Shown here piece by piece: positions 1 to 6,878 of a stretch of 64,000 nt of DNA (positions are counted from its first letter, which is position 1; each line of letters starts with the position of its first letter). The position numbers and the translations under genes are program-made. Source of the stretch: Bacteroidetes bacterium 43-16 (lineage in GTDB: Bacteria; Bacteroidota; Bacteroidia; Chitinophagales; Chitinophagaceae). The DNA is taken from assembly GCA_001897525.1 (NCBI GenBank), contig MKTB01000015.1, positions 186,001 through 250,000 of the forward strand, written 5' to 3'. The notes beneath the pieces are model-generated. The model was not told the DNA's origin and ran no database searches. It saw only the letters and a list, made by a program, of their open reading frames with translations.

Positions 1-406
1 CTGCCACATATACATCTGCCGGCAAGTCTGGGAGTATCACTCCGTCAATACCACAGGCCACACATTGTTCAATGAATGCAGTCACCCCGAACTGTAAAAC
101 AGGGTTGAGGTAGCCCATCAACACCAGGGGTATATGAATACGATCCCTGATCTCCTCCAACTGTTCAAACAATACAGCCAGGCTCATGCCATTGACCAAT
201 GCCTGCTGGCTGCTGCTTTGAATAACAGGGCCATCGGCAAGCGGATCTGAAAAAGGGAACCCGATCTCAAGCAGGTCTGCACCACTGTGCTGCAATGCTT
301 CTATCAAGGCTGCAGTGTCTTCCAATTGCGGAAACCCTGCAGTAAAAAATATAGATAGGCGAAACGCGCTCCTGTCTTCAAAAAGAAGGTCTAGTCTATT
401 GCTCAT
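1..406 (-). CDS. trpA: Tryptophan synthase alpha subunit, 3' end outside window
   Basis: Cleaves indole-3-glycerol phosphate to indole and glyceraldehyde 3-phosphate, passing indole to TrpB. About 135 N-terminal codons are visible from an ATG at 406. The family signature [15 protein letters not shown] is present, carrying the usual catalytic Asp; the catalytic Glu lies in DLLEIGFP just before it. The start overlaps the end of trpB by 11 nt, so it is the last visible gene of the trp operon and is translationally coupled. The rest of the gene lies left of the window. Confidence 0.96.
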   Translation of the reverse strand, partial: MSNRLDLLFEDRSAFRLSIFFTAGFPQLEDTAALIEALQHSGADLLEIGFPFSDPLADGPVIQSSSQQALVNGMSLAVLFEQLEEIRDRIHIPLVLMGYLNPVLQFGVTAFIEQCVACGIDGVILPDLPADVYVA

Positions 407-1586
407 GATTAAAATAATTTTGATAAGTGATCAGGTCTTTATCTCCCCTTCCCGACAGGTTCACCACCACCACATCATCAGGCCCGGCCTGTAAATGCTC
501 GAGGTAGGCAATGGTGTGTGCCGATTCCAGGGCCGGGATGATCCCGTCTGTACGGGTCAGCATAAGCCCGGCCTTCAAGGCCGCTTCATCGGTGATACTG
601 ACGACCTCTATCTTATTCGTATCCCTAAGATAAGCATGGGCAGGGCCTATACCGGGATAGTCCAGTCCTGCAGAAATGGAATGCGGCTCCACGATCTGCC
701 CGTCATCTGTCTGCATCAGGTAGGTCTTGCTGCCATGAATAATCCCTTTCCTGCCCAGCGCGATGGAGGCCGCCGTCTTACCCGACTCCAGGCCCATGCC
801 TCCGGCCTCAACGGCAATGAGCCGCGTGTGTTCATTATCTATAAAATGATAAAAAGCACCTATAGCATTACTCCCCCCGCCTACGCAGGCGATCACCACG
901 TCAGGATGCGCTTTGCCAAACTGCTCCTGCACCTGCTTCCCGATCTCCTCACTAATGACCGACTGGAAGAGCGCCACCATATCCGGGTAAGGATGCGGCC
1001 CTACGACCGATCCTATCACATAATGTGTATCCTTAGGATGGCGTATCCACTCCCGTATCGCCTCATTCGTCGCATCCTTCAGGGTTTTGCTGCCACTCTC
1101 TGCCGGGATCACCTGCGCCCCCAGCATACGCATCCTTTCTACATTATGAGCCTGCCGCTGCATATCTACCGATCCCATAAACACGGTACATTCCATGCCC
1201 ATCAGCGCACAGGCAGTAGCCGTGGCCACACCATGCTGCCCTGCACCGGTCTCGGCAATAATGCGCTGCTTATTTAAATGCTTTGCGATCAACAGTTGCC
1301 CGATCGTATTATTGATCTTATGCGCCCCGGTATGGCATAGATCCTCTCTTTTCAGCAAGACCTGTGTATGGTATCGTTTCGATAAATTATCGGAATAGAA
1401 CAAAGGCGTAGGCCGACCTACATAGTCGCGTAAAAGCTTATGAAACGCTTCACGAAAGCTTTCGGTATTGATGATCGACAAATAATTAGCCTGCAGTTCT
1501 GCTACATTAGGCAACAACATTTCCGGGATAAATGCACCGCCATAAGCACCATAGTAGCCCCGGGCATCGGGTTTAAATCTTTCCAT
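396..1586 (-). CDS. trpB: Tryptophan synthase beta subunit
   Basis: PLP enzyme that condenses indole with L-serine to give tryptophan; works as an alpha2-beta2 complex with TrpA. 396 aa, the normal length for the TrpB1 type. The PLP lysine sits in HTGAHKINN, the glycine-rich phosphate loop in [10 protein letters not shown], and the C-terminal NLSGRGDKD motif is intact. Its start overlaps the end of trpF by 14 nt and its end overlaps trpA, as expected for a tightly coupled trp operon. Confidence 0.98.
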   Translation of the reverse strand: MERFKPDARGYYGAYGGAFIPEMLLPNVAELQANYLSIINTESFREAFHKLLRDYVGRPTPLFYSDNLSKRYHTQVLLKREDLCHTGAHKINNTIGQLLIAKHLNKQRIIAETGAGQHGVATATACALMGMECTVFMGSVDMQRQAHNVERMRMLGAQVIPAESGSKTLKDATNEAIREWIRHPKDTHYVIGSVVGPHPYPDMVALFQSVISEEIGKQVQEQFGKAHPDVVIACVGGGSNAIGAFYHFIDNEHTRLIAVEAGGMGLESGKTAASIALGRKGIIHGSKTYLMQTDDGQIVEPHSISAGLDYPGIGPAHAYLRDTNKIEVVSITDEAALKAGLMLTRTDGIIPALESAHTIAYLEHLQAGPDDVVVVNLSGRGDKDLITYQNYFNHEQ

Positions 1587-2196
1587 TTCTGATGGTTTTA
1601 ATGAATTGTTCGGTTAAGTCAAGCTGCTTGATGCCCGGCTCCGCTTCCAGCCTGCTGTTGGCATCCACACCTGAACATTGAGGATGATCTATATCGAAAA
1701 CCTGTGCTGCATGTTCCGTGCCTATACCTCCGCTGATAAAAAAAGGGATCTCCAGGTTATATTGATCCAGCAATGCCCAATCAAAACTTTGGCCACTACC
1801 GCCAAAATGAGGCGTAGCGGTATCAAACAAAAAATAATCAATACAACCGGTATAAGAGATCAAACGGTTAATGGGCAAGGGTCCAGATACAGGTATGGCT
1901 TTAATAATCGCCAGGCGATTGGAACGGATGATCCTGCAGTATTCTGCATCTTCAGTACCATGCAACTGTACCCCATCAAGCTGGTATTTTTTTGCCGTAT
2001 TCAAAACCGTATTCACCGCTTCATTGACAAATACACCAATCTTTTTAATGCCCTTATCCAGTTCCGGAATTTCAAAGTCTGCACCGACATATCTTGGCGA
2101 TTGACCATAAAAGATAAACCCAATATAGTCCGGTTTCAGATCGGCTACAGCCTTTATATTGGCAGCATCACGCATACCACAAATCTTAATGTTCAT
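1573..2196 (-). CDS. trpF: Phosphoribosylanthranilate isomerase
   Basis: Converts N-(5-phosphoribosyl)anthranilate to the carboxyphenylamino-deoxyribulose phosphate in tryptophan synthesis. 207 aa, normal for a monofunctional TrpF. The start [10 protein letters not shown] holds the catalytic Cys, and the C-terminal FFISGGIG phosphate-binding segment follows. Overlaps trpC by 11 nt upstream and trpB by 14 nt downstream. The enzyme is separate from TrpC, unlike the enterobacterial fusion. Confidence 0.96.
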   Translation of the reverse strand: MNIKICGMRDAANIKAVADLKPDYIGFIFYGQSPRYVGADFEIPELDKGIKKIGVFVNEAVNTVLNTAKKYQLDGVQLHGTEDAEYCRIIRSNRLAIIKAIPVSGPLPINRLISYTGCIDYFLFDTATPHFGGSGQSFDWALLDQYNLEIPFFISGGIGTEHAAQVFDIDHPQCSGVDANSRLEAEPGIKQLDLTEQFIKTIRNGKI

Positions 2197-2980
2197 GTCC
2201 TAAATGTTTAATTAATGTAGTACAGGCAAGCCCGGGATCATCATGCCGCATAAACCGGTCTCCGATCAGGAAGCCGGAGAAGCCCACACTGCGCAGGTAC
2301 CGGATATCCTGAGCCGTTTCAATACCACTTTCTGCGATCTTCAGTTTCTCCTGCGGCAACAATGCAGCGAGTCTTGCACTGTTTTCAAAATCAACGGAAA
2401 AATTTTCCAGGTTGCGGTTATTGATGCCCAGCATATCGGCGGCAGTAGTGCAGTTAGCCAGCACTTCCTGTTCATTCTGCATTTCCAGCAATACCTCTAA
2501 GCCCAGGCGATGAGCCAGCGCAGTATAGGCTTCGATCTTTTCCGGGGGCAAAACCTTTGCCAGCAAGAGGATCACATCAGCACCCATAGCCTTGCTTTCT
2601 ATGATCTGGTATTCATCAATGATAAAATCCTTCCGGAGTACAGGCCGCTGGTTCAGTGTCCTTACCTGTTCAAAATCTGTGTGCTGTGCCCCGAAAAAGG
2701 CGGCATCTGTAAGTACAGAGATCCCGGCCACACCTGCCCGGGCATAAGCAAGGCTTACGGCACCGGCCTCAGCAGATTGATTGATCCAGGATTTGGATGG
2801 CGACTTTCGCTTAAACTCTGCGATAATACCCGTGGACTGAGCTGCGCTTATAGTCCCTTTCATAGAGATCGGCTCCCGTTCAAAGAGAGTACTATGCTCC
2901 AGCAAGAGCATAGGCATAGCGGTTTTCCGTATCGCGACCTCTTTCTTTTTTTCTGCTATTATAGTTGCTAAAATATTCAT
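2186..2980 (-). CDS. trpC: Indole-3-glycerol phosphate synthase
   Basis: Ring-closing decarboxylase that makes indole-3-glycerol phosphate. 264 aa TIM barrel. Recognised by EFKRKSPSKSWI (catalytic Lys near residue 55), VLRKDFI, LGINNRNL and AESGI, all in family order. Overlaps trpD by 4 nt (ATGA-type junction) and trpF by 11 nt, so it belongs to the same transcript. Confidence 0.97.
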   Translation of the reverse strand: MNILATIIAEKKKEVAIRKTAMPMLLLEHSTLFEREPISMKGTISAAQSTGIIAEFKRKSPSKSWINQSAEAGAVSLAYARAGVAGISVLTDAAFFGAQHTDFEQVRTLNQRPVLRKDFIIDEYQIIESKAMGADVILLLAKVLPPEKIEAYTALAHRLGLEVLLEMQNEQEVLANCTTAADMLGINNRNLENFSVDFENSARLAALLPQEKLKIAESGIETAQDIRYLRSVGFSGFLIGDRFMRHDDPGLACTTLIKHLGHEH

Positions 2981-3969
2981 TGTACCTGTTTTAATTGTTG
3001 CAATTGATGTAATGCCTTCCCTTCTTCCAGAGAACTTGCTGCTATGGACCGTGCAGCCTCCAGCTCCAGCTCGGGGCGCACCGTCTGTATCGCAAAAGCG
3101 CTGTTGATGAGCACCACCTCGTTTTGCGCAGCAGTACCCTGCCCGCTTAAGATATCCATAAAAATGGCCGCTGCCTCTGCTACACTTGCTCCGCCATACA
3201 GGTCCGACTCTTTAATGTCCTGCCGGGTGTAATCCTGCTTTGCATAATAGTACTCCCCTTCATTTTGTACACATTTAAAATCGGAGGTTAAAGACACTTC
3301 ATCATAGCCGCCAATGGAATGCACCAGCGAAAAACGCTTGCCCTCATCCTGGAAGATATATTGATACATACGCAGCAGCTCGAGGTCATACAGGCCCACC
3401 AGTTGATAAGCAGGCTGCGCAGGATTGATCAGCGGTCCCAGCATATTAAAAAAAGTTTTGACCCCTAATTGTTTCCTTACCCCGGCCACTGCCTTCATTC
3501 CGGGATTGAAATAAGGCGCATGTATAAAGCAGATGTTTGCCGCATCCAATTGTCGCTTCAAGCCCTCTTCTGATCGCTGGAACTGTACCCCTAAATATTC
3601 CATTACATTCGAAGAGCCGGAAATAGAAGATACGCCATAATTGCCGTGCTTGGCCACCGGTATACCGGCACCAGCCACAACGAAGGCACTCAAGGTGGAA
3701 ATATTAAAGGTGTGTTTACCATCTCCTCCGGTGCCGCAAACATCTATGGCTTTATAAGCAGAGAGGTCCAGGGGCAGGCATAGTGCCAGCAAAGCGTCCC
3801 GGAAGCCTTTCAGCTCATCAATACTAATGCTGCGCATATTGAACAGGCTCAGCAATGCAGCTACTTCCACAGGATCATACTGTCCTTGTGCTATAGCGAG
3901 TAAGAGCTCACGGGCTTCCAGCCTGCTGAGCTGATGGTGTTGATACAGTTGTTTTAAGATCTCTTTCAT
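2977..3969 (-). CDS. trpD: Anthranilate phosphoribosyltransferase
   Basis: Transfers phosphoribose from PRPP to anthranilate. 330 aa, the usual length. The PRPP-binding segment CGTGGDGKHTFNIST and the HGNYGVSS segment (KHGN-type anthranilate site) are present. Lies 2 nt after the trpG stop. It is not fused to TrpG, unlike in enterobacteria. Confidence 0.97.
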   Translation of the reverse strand: MKEILKQLYQHHQLSRLEARELLLAIAQGQYDPVEVAALLSLFNMRSISIDELKGFRDALLALCLPLDLSAYKAIDVCGTGGDGKHTFNISTLSAFVVAGAGIPVAKHGNYGVSSISGSSNVMEYLGVQFQRSEEGLKRQLDAANICFIHAPYFNPGMKAVAGVRKQLGVKTFFNMLGPLINPAQPAYQLVGLYDLELLRMYQYIFQDEGKRFSLVHSIGGYDEVSLTSDFKCVQNEGEYYYAKQDYTRQDIKESDLYGGASVAEAAAIFMDILSGQGTAAQNEVVLINSAFAIQTVRPELELEAARSIAASSLEEGKALHQLQQLKQVQ

Positions 3970-3971
3970 TG

Positions 3972-4541
3972 TTAAAGATGTAACCAGTTATTTAAAATAG
4001 TTTTACCACTTTCTGTAAGCACCGATTCCGGGTGAAACTGCACACCGAATACAGGGTATTCCTTGTGCCGCAGTGCCATAATATTTGATTGCGGGTCAAC
4101 AGCCAGCACCTCAAGCTCACTGTGCTCCCCCTCTCCCAGTACCCAGGAATGATAATGGCCGATCTGTATAGTTTCCGGAAGATCAGCAAAGAGGTCCTGC
4201 CGGTTAAGGATCTCCAGTGCAGAGGCAATACCATGAAGCGGCTCCTGCAATCGCTGCAAGGGCCAGCCAAAGTATTCGCCTATGGCCTGGTGCCCGAGAC
4301 ATACGCCCAGCATGGTATGCGAGCGGTGAAACCTTTCGATCACGGCCATCATTTGACCGGCCTCCACCGGAACGCCCGGCCCCGGCGACAAGATGATCTT
4401 ATCATAAGTTGCCATCTCATCCAGGTCGATACGGTCATTCTTTTCTACCCTGATATCTGTAAAGCCCAGCTCTTTCACCAGGTGAACAATGTTGTACACA
4501 AAAGAATCGTAATTATCTACCACGTAAATTTTCATATCCAT
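3972..4541 (-). CDS. trpG: Anthranilate synthase glutamine amidotransferase subunit (may also serve in p-aminobenzoate synthesis)
   Basis: Provides ammonia from glutamine to TrpE. Class I amidotransferase with the nucleophile in LGVCLGHQAIG (Cys81 from the start chosen here) and the His-Glu pair in QFHPESV. The open frame extends back to a TTG at 4559 inside trpE, but the ATG at 4541, four bases after the trpE stop, gives the usual MDMKIYVVDNYDSF beginning, so this start is preferred; the ATG at 4535 is also possible. As no second pabA-like gene is seen here, it may serve folate synthesis too; this is inference. Confidence 0.95.
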   Translation of the reverse strand: MDMKIYVVDNYDSFVYNIVHLVKELGFTDIRVEKNDRIDLDEMATYDKIILSPGPGVPVEAGQMMAVIERFHRSHTMLGVCLGHQAIGEYFGWPLQRLQEPLHGIASALEILNRQDLFADLPETIQIGHYHSWVLGEGEHSELEVLAVDPQSNIMALRHKEYPVFGVQFHPESVLTESGKTILNNWLHL

Positions 4542-4545
4542 TGTT

Positions 4546-5946
4546 TTAGTGCCCTTCAATATTTTGAGCTAATTTGATGGCAGACGTTACCGCGCCCACC
4601 TTATTATAAATTTCCTGCAGTTCACTTTGAGCTACCGACCGGGCAACCACGCCACAGCCTGCCTGGTAATAAAGCCGCTGCTTCCTGCTCCATAAAGAGC
4701 GGATGAAAATGGCATGATTGAATGATCCGTCTAAACCTATAATGCCTATAGCCCCGCCATAAAAGCCTCTCGGCGTATTCTCCAGCTCATCGATCAGCTG
4801 CATCGCCCGGTATTTAGGTGCACCGGACAAAGTACCTGCCGGGAAAGTATTGAGAAAGATCTCTACTGCATTGTAGTCCTCCTTCAATTCAGCAGCCACT
4901 TTAGAAACCAGGTGAATTACATGAGAATACATTTCTACTGACTTGAACTTTTCCACCTGTACCGCATCACTGTTAATGCTCAGGTCATTCCGGGCCAGGT
5001 CCACCAGCATCACATGTTCTGCATTCTCTTTAGGGTCATTGGCAAGCGCCAGCGCCAGTTCTTCATCCTGTTCCATATTACCGGTTCTCTTGAAGGTCCC
5101 TGCTATCGGGTGGATGGTGGCTTTACCATGAGCAATAGTGATCTGTGCTTCGGGCGAGGAACCCATAATTTTATAAGCACCATAATCAAAATAAAACAAA
5201 TAAGGAGAGGGGTTAACGGAACGCAAAGCCCGGTAAACATTAAACTCATCACCTTTAAACCCTGTGCTGAACTGCCGGGACAGCACCACCTGGAATACAT
5301 TCCCCAGGTAACAATGTTCTTTACCCTGGTCTATTAGTTTCAGAAATTCCTCGTCCGTGAAATTGCTATCAACAGATCCCAGTGTCTCAAAAGGATAGTC
5401 GGGCTGCGCACCGGAGCAGATACATTGTTCTACAAGCGACAGTTCACTTCCGGCATGCTCAGGCAGGTTTTCCACCAGGTACAATTCATTATTAAAGTGA
5501 TTAAACACCAGCACAAAGCGGAAGTATTGATAATGTACCAAAGGCACATCCATAGGCAGCTGTTCCGTTGCCACCGGGTGGTGCATCGGGATGGCATCAT
5601 AACTCGTATAGCCAAATAAACCCTGCGTAAGGAAATCAAAGGTATCACCTTCTACCCGGAAGGCTTTTACAAAATCATTCAAAGCCCCTGCCAGCTCCTG
5701 TTCCTGCATCGATATAGTTTGCTGCGATCCGTCCGGGTAGCTGATCTGCGCCTGCTGCCGGTCTGCCCGGAAGGAAGCCATTGCCTGCAGGCAGATATAG
5801 GAATAGCTGTTTTGCTTTTTATTGTAGTCAGAACTTTCCAGCAAAAGCGCATTGGGAAAACGGTCCCTCAGCCGCAGGTAGAGTCCTACAGGGCTGAGCA
5901 GATCTCCCAGCATTTTTTTATAAATTGATTGAATAGTATAAGTCAT
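4546..5946 (-). CDS. trpE: Anthranilate synthase component I
   Basis: Makes anthranilate from chorismate using ammonia from TrpG. 466 aa. The N-terminal domain keeps the LLESSD segment, which in the family forms the tryptophan feedback site. The C-terminal chorismate-binding domain shows GSSPE, PIAGT, HVMLVDLARND and GTLSGAPKYRAM in order. First structural gene of the trp operon; transcription into it is probably controlled by the attenuator at 5961-6117. Confidence 0.97.
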   Translation of the reverse strand: MTYTIQSIYKKMLGDLLSPVGLYLRLRDRFPNALLLESSDYNKKQNSYSYICLQAMASFRADRQQAQISYPDGSQQTISMQEQELAGALNDFVKAFRVEGDTFDFLTQGLFGYTSYDAIPMHHPVATEQLPMDVPLVHYQYFRFVLVFNHFNNELYLVENLPEHAGSELSLVEQCICSGAQPDYPFETLGSVDSNFTDEEFLKLIDQGKEHCYLGNVFQVVLSRQFSTGFKGDEFNVYRALRSVNPSPYLFYFDYGAYKIMGSSPEAQITIAHGKATIHPIAGTFKRTGNMEQDEELALALANDPKENAEHVMLVDLARNDLSINSDAVQVEKFKSVEMYSHVIHLVSKVAAELKEDYNAVEIFLNTFPAGTLSGAPKYRAMQLIDELENTPRGFYGGAIGIIGLDGSFNHAIFIRSLWSRKQRLYYQAGCGVVARSVAQSELQEIYNKVGAVTSAIKLAQNIEGH

Positions 5947-5960
5947 GACCAGGTGGTTTG

Positions 5961-6000
5961 AAGAAAAAATAAAAATGCCCGCCGGAGGGTTCCGACGGGC
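5961..6000 (-). terminator. Intrinsic terminator of the trp attenuator
   Basis: On the minus strand a 10-bp GC-rich stem (6000-5991 with 5986-5977, one G-T pair) with a 4-nt ACCC loop is followed at once by a T-rich run (5976-5961). It lies between the leader peptide stop and the trpE start, in the correct orientation for stopping transcription before trpE. Confidence 0.9.
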
Positions 6001-6036
6001 ATCATATCATTTGGGAATATTATTCAGAAAACAAAA

Positions 6037-6117
6037 CTACCAGATACATGAAAAGGCCATTCGAACCCCGTAGGATTTGAATTGCCACCACCACATATTT
6101 TGACTGAATTGTTGCAT
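6037..6117 (-). CDS. trpL: trp operon leader peptide with three tandem tryptophan codons
   Basis: A 26-codon open frame starting ATG at 6117 and stopping TAG at 6037. Codons 9-11 (6093-6085) are three consecutive TGG and codon 26 is again TGG, four Trp in 26 residues. It starts about 20 nt after the -7 box and is followed by an intrinsic terminator before trpE. This is the layout of ribosome-mediated attenuation. Codons 17-19 (6069-6063) can pair with the terminator's ascending arm and loop (5992-5986, 7 bp with one G-T), which would give an antiterminator when ribosomes stall at the Trp codons. No Shine-Dalgarno sequence is visible. Confidence 0.88.
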   Translation of the reverse strand: MQQFSQNMWWWQFKSYGVRMAFSCIW

Positions 6118-6138
6118 TGTTTGTTTTAAAATATGGGA

Positions 6139-6168
6139 CAAAGATATTTAAGGAAATCAATTCGCCAA
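6139..6168 (-). promoter_or_regulatory. trp operon promoter (Bacteroidota type)
   Basis: Minus strand TTG (6168-6166), 19-nt spacer, then TATCTTTG (6146-6139), a perfect match to the Bacteroidota TAnnTTTG -7 element. The start of transcription is expected near 6135, about 15-20 nt before the leader peptide ATG. Confidence 0.8.
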
Positions 6169-6439
6169 ATTTATTTTCCCGGAACTATCTATTAAAATAA
6201 TGCAAAAACGCTGCAGCGATATCATTTACAGGCGCTTAGAACCATTTATTTTTTTTCGCCTCATTTCCTGTTATCAAAGAGATATTTCCCGTGCTGCATA
6301 CAAAGCCTGTTGCCCGGAATACAGGGCAACCTCCAGGCTGCTAAATACGGAACTTTATGAAAAAAAGGCATCAAAATACACTGGAAAAAGCCTGTCCGGA
6401 AGATACTGAAGTCCCCTACAGACTTTAAAATATTGCGGT

Positions 6440-6447
6440 TATCTTTG
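6440..6447 (+). promoter_or_regulatory. -7 promoter element of the 6467 gene
   Basis: TATCTTTG, matching TAnnTTTG, ends 19 nt before the ATG at 6467. No clear TTG is found at the expected -33 distance. The remaining sequence between 6170 and 6430 holds no convincing gene; a 69-codon frame at 6200-6409 has no recognisable features. Confidence 0.6.
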
Positions 6448-6466
6448 CGGTTTAAACAAAATTATA

Positions 6467-6811
6467 ATGACTCAACATACAGATGATTTTAAACAGCGCT
6501 GGATAGCATTAGAAGCTATGCTTGCAGAGCGTTTCGGTAAACTGCCGAACATGGAAGCGCTGCTTTACCTGATCGGGATCAACGAATACCAGGGCCGCAC
6601 GCCGAAACATAAATTCTCAAAAGAAGAAAAGCAGGACCTGATGCATATCGCGGTCTGCAAGGTATTGAGTGCCGGTGGATATTATGAATTCGCAGGTTAT
6701 GATGAAGAGGGCTGGCCTCATTACAATGAATTACAAGCGGTCCCGGAAAGCACCTTAGAAGGACAGGAACACCTGTTGAAAGAATACATCCTGTTATATT
6801 TTGACCTGTAA
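6467..6811 (+). CDS. Conserved hypothetical protein of Bacteroidota
   Basis: 114 aa, soluble, acidic, no signal peptide or membrane segment. It matches a family I recognise as widespread and unnamed in Bacteroidota, with a core like LLYLIGINEYQG, a KEEKQDLMHIAVCKVLS helix, a GYDEEGWPHY motif and an LLKEYILLYF C terminus. Function unknown. It is a single gene between the trp promoter region (divergent) and a two-way terminator. Confidence 0.85.
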   Translation: MTQHTDDFKQRWIALEAMLAERFGKLPNMEALLYLIGINEYQGRTPKHKFSKEEKQDLMHIAVCKVLSAGGYYEFAGYDEEGWPHYNELQAVPESTLEGQEHLLKEYILLYFDL

Positions 6812-6830
6812 TACTTCCTCACCAAATAGA

Positions 6831-6865
6831 AAAAGCGCCTGTACATGATGTACAGGCGCTTTTTA
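6831..6865. terminator. Two-way intrinsic terminator
   Basis: Inverted repeat AAAAGCGCCTGTACA / TGTACAGGCGCTTTT with a short loop, A-rich on one side and T-rich on the other. It separates the convergent genes ending at 6811 and 6879 and can serve both. Confidence 0.88.
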
Positions 6866-6878
6866 GTATGCAAGAAAA

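Noticed and set aside
495-1277. 260-codon frame opposite trpB
   Set aside because: It is a shadow of the trpB codon pattern; trpB is clear on the minus strand.
6200-6409. 69-codon plus-strand frame between the trp promoter and the 6467 gene
   Set aside because: No recognisable features, no promoter box and AT-rich intergenic composition.
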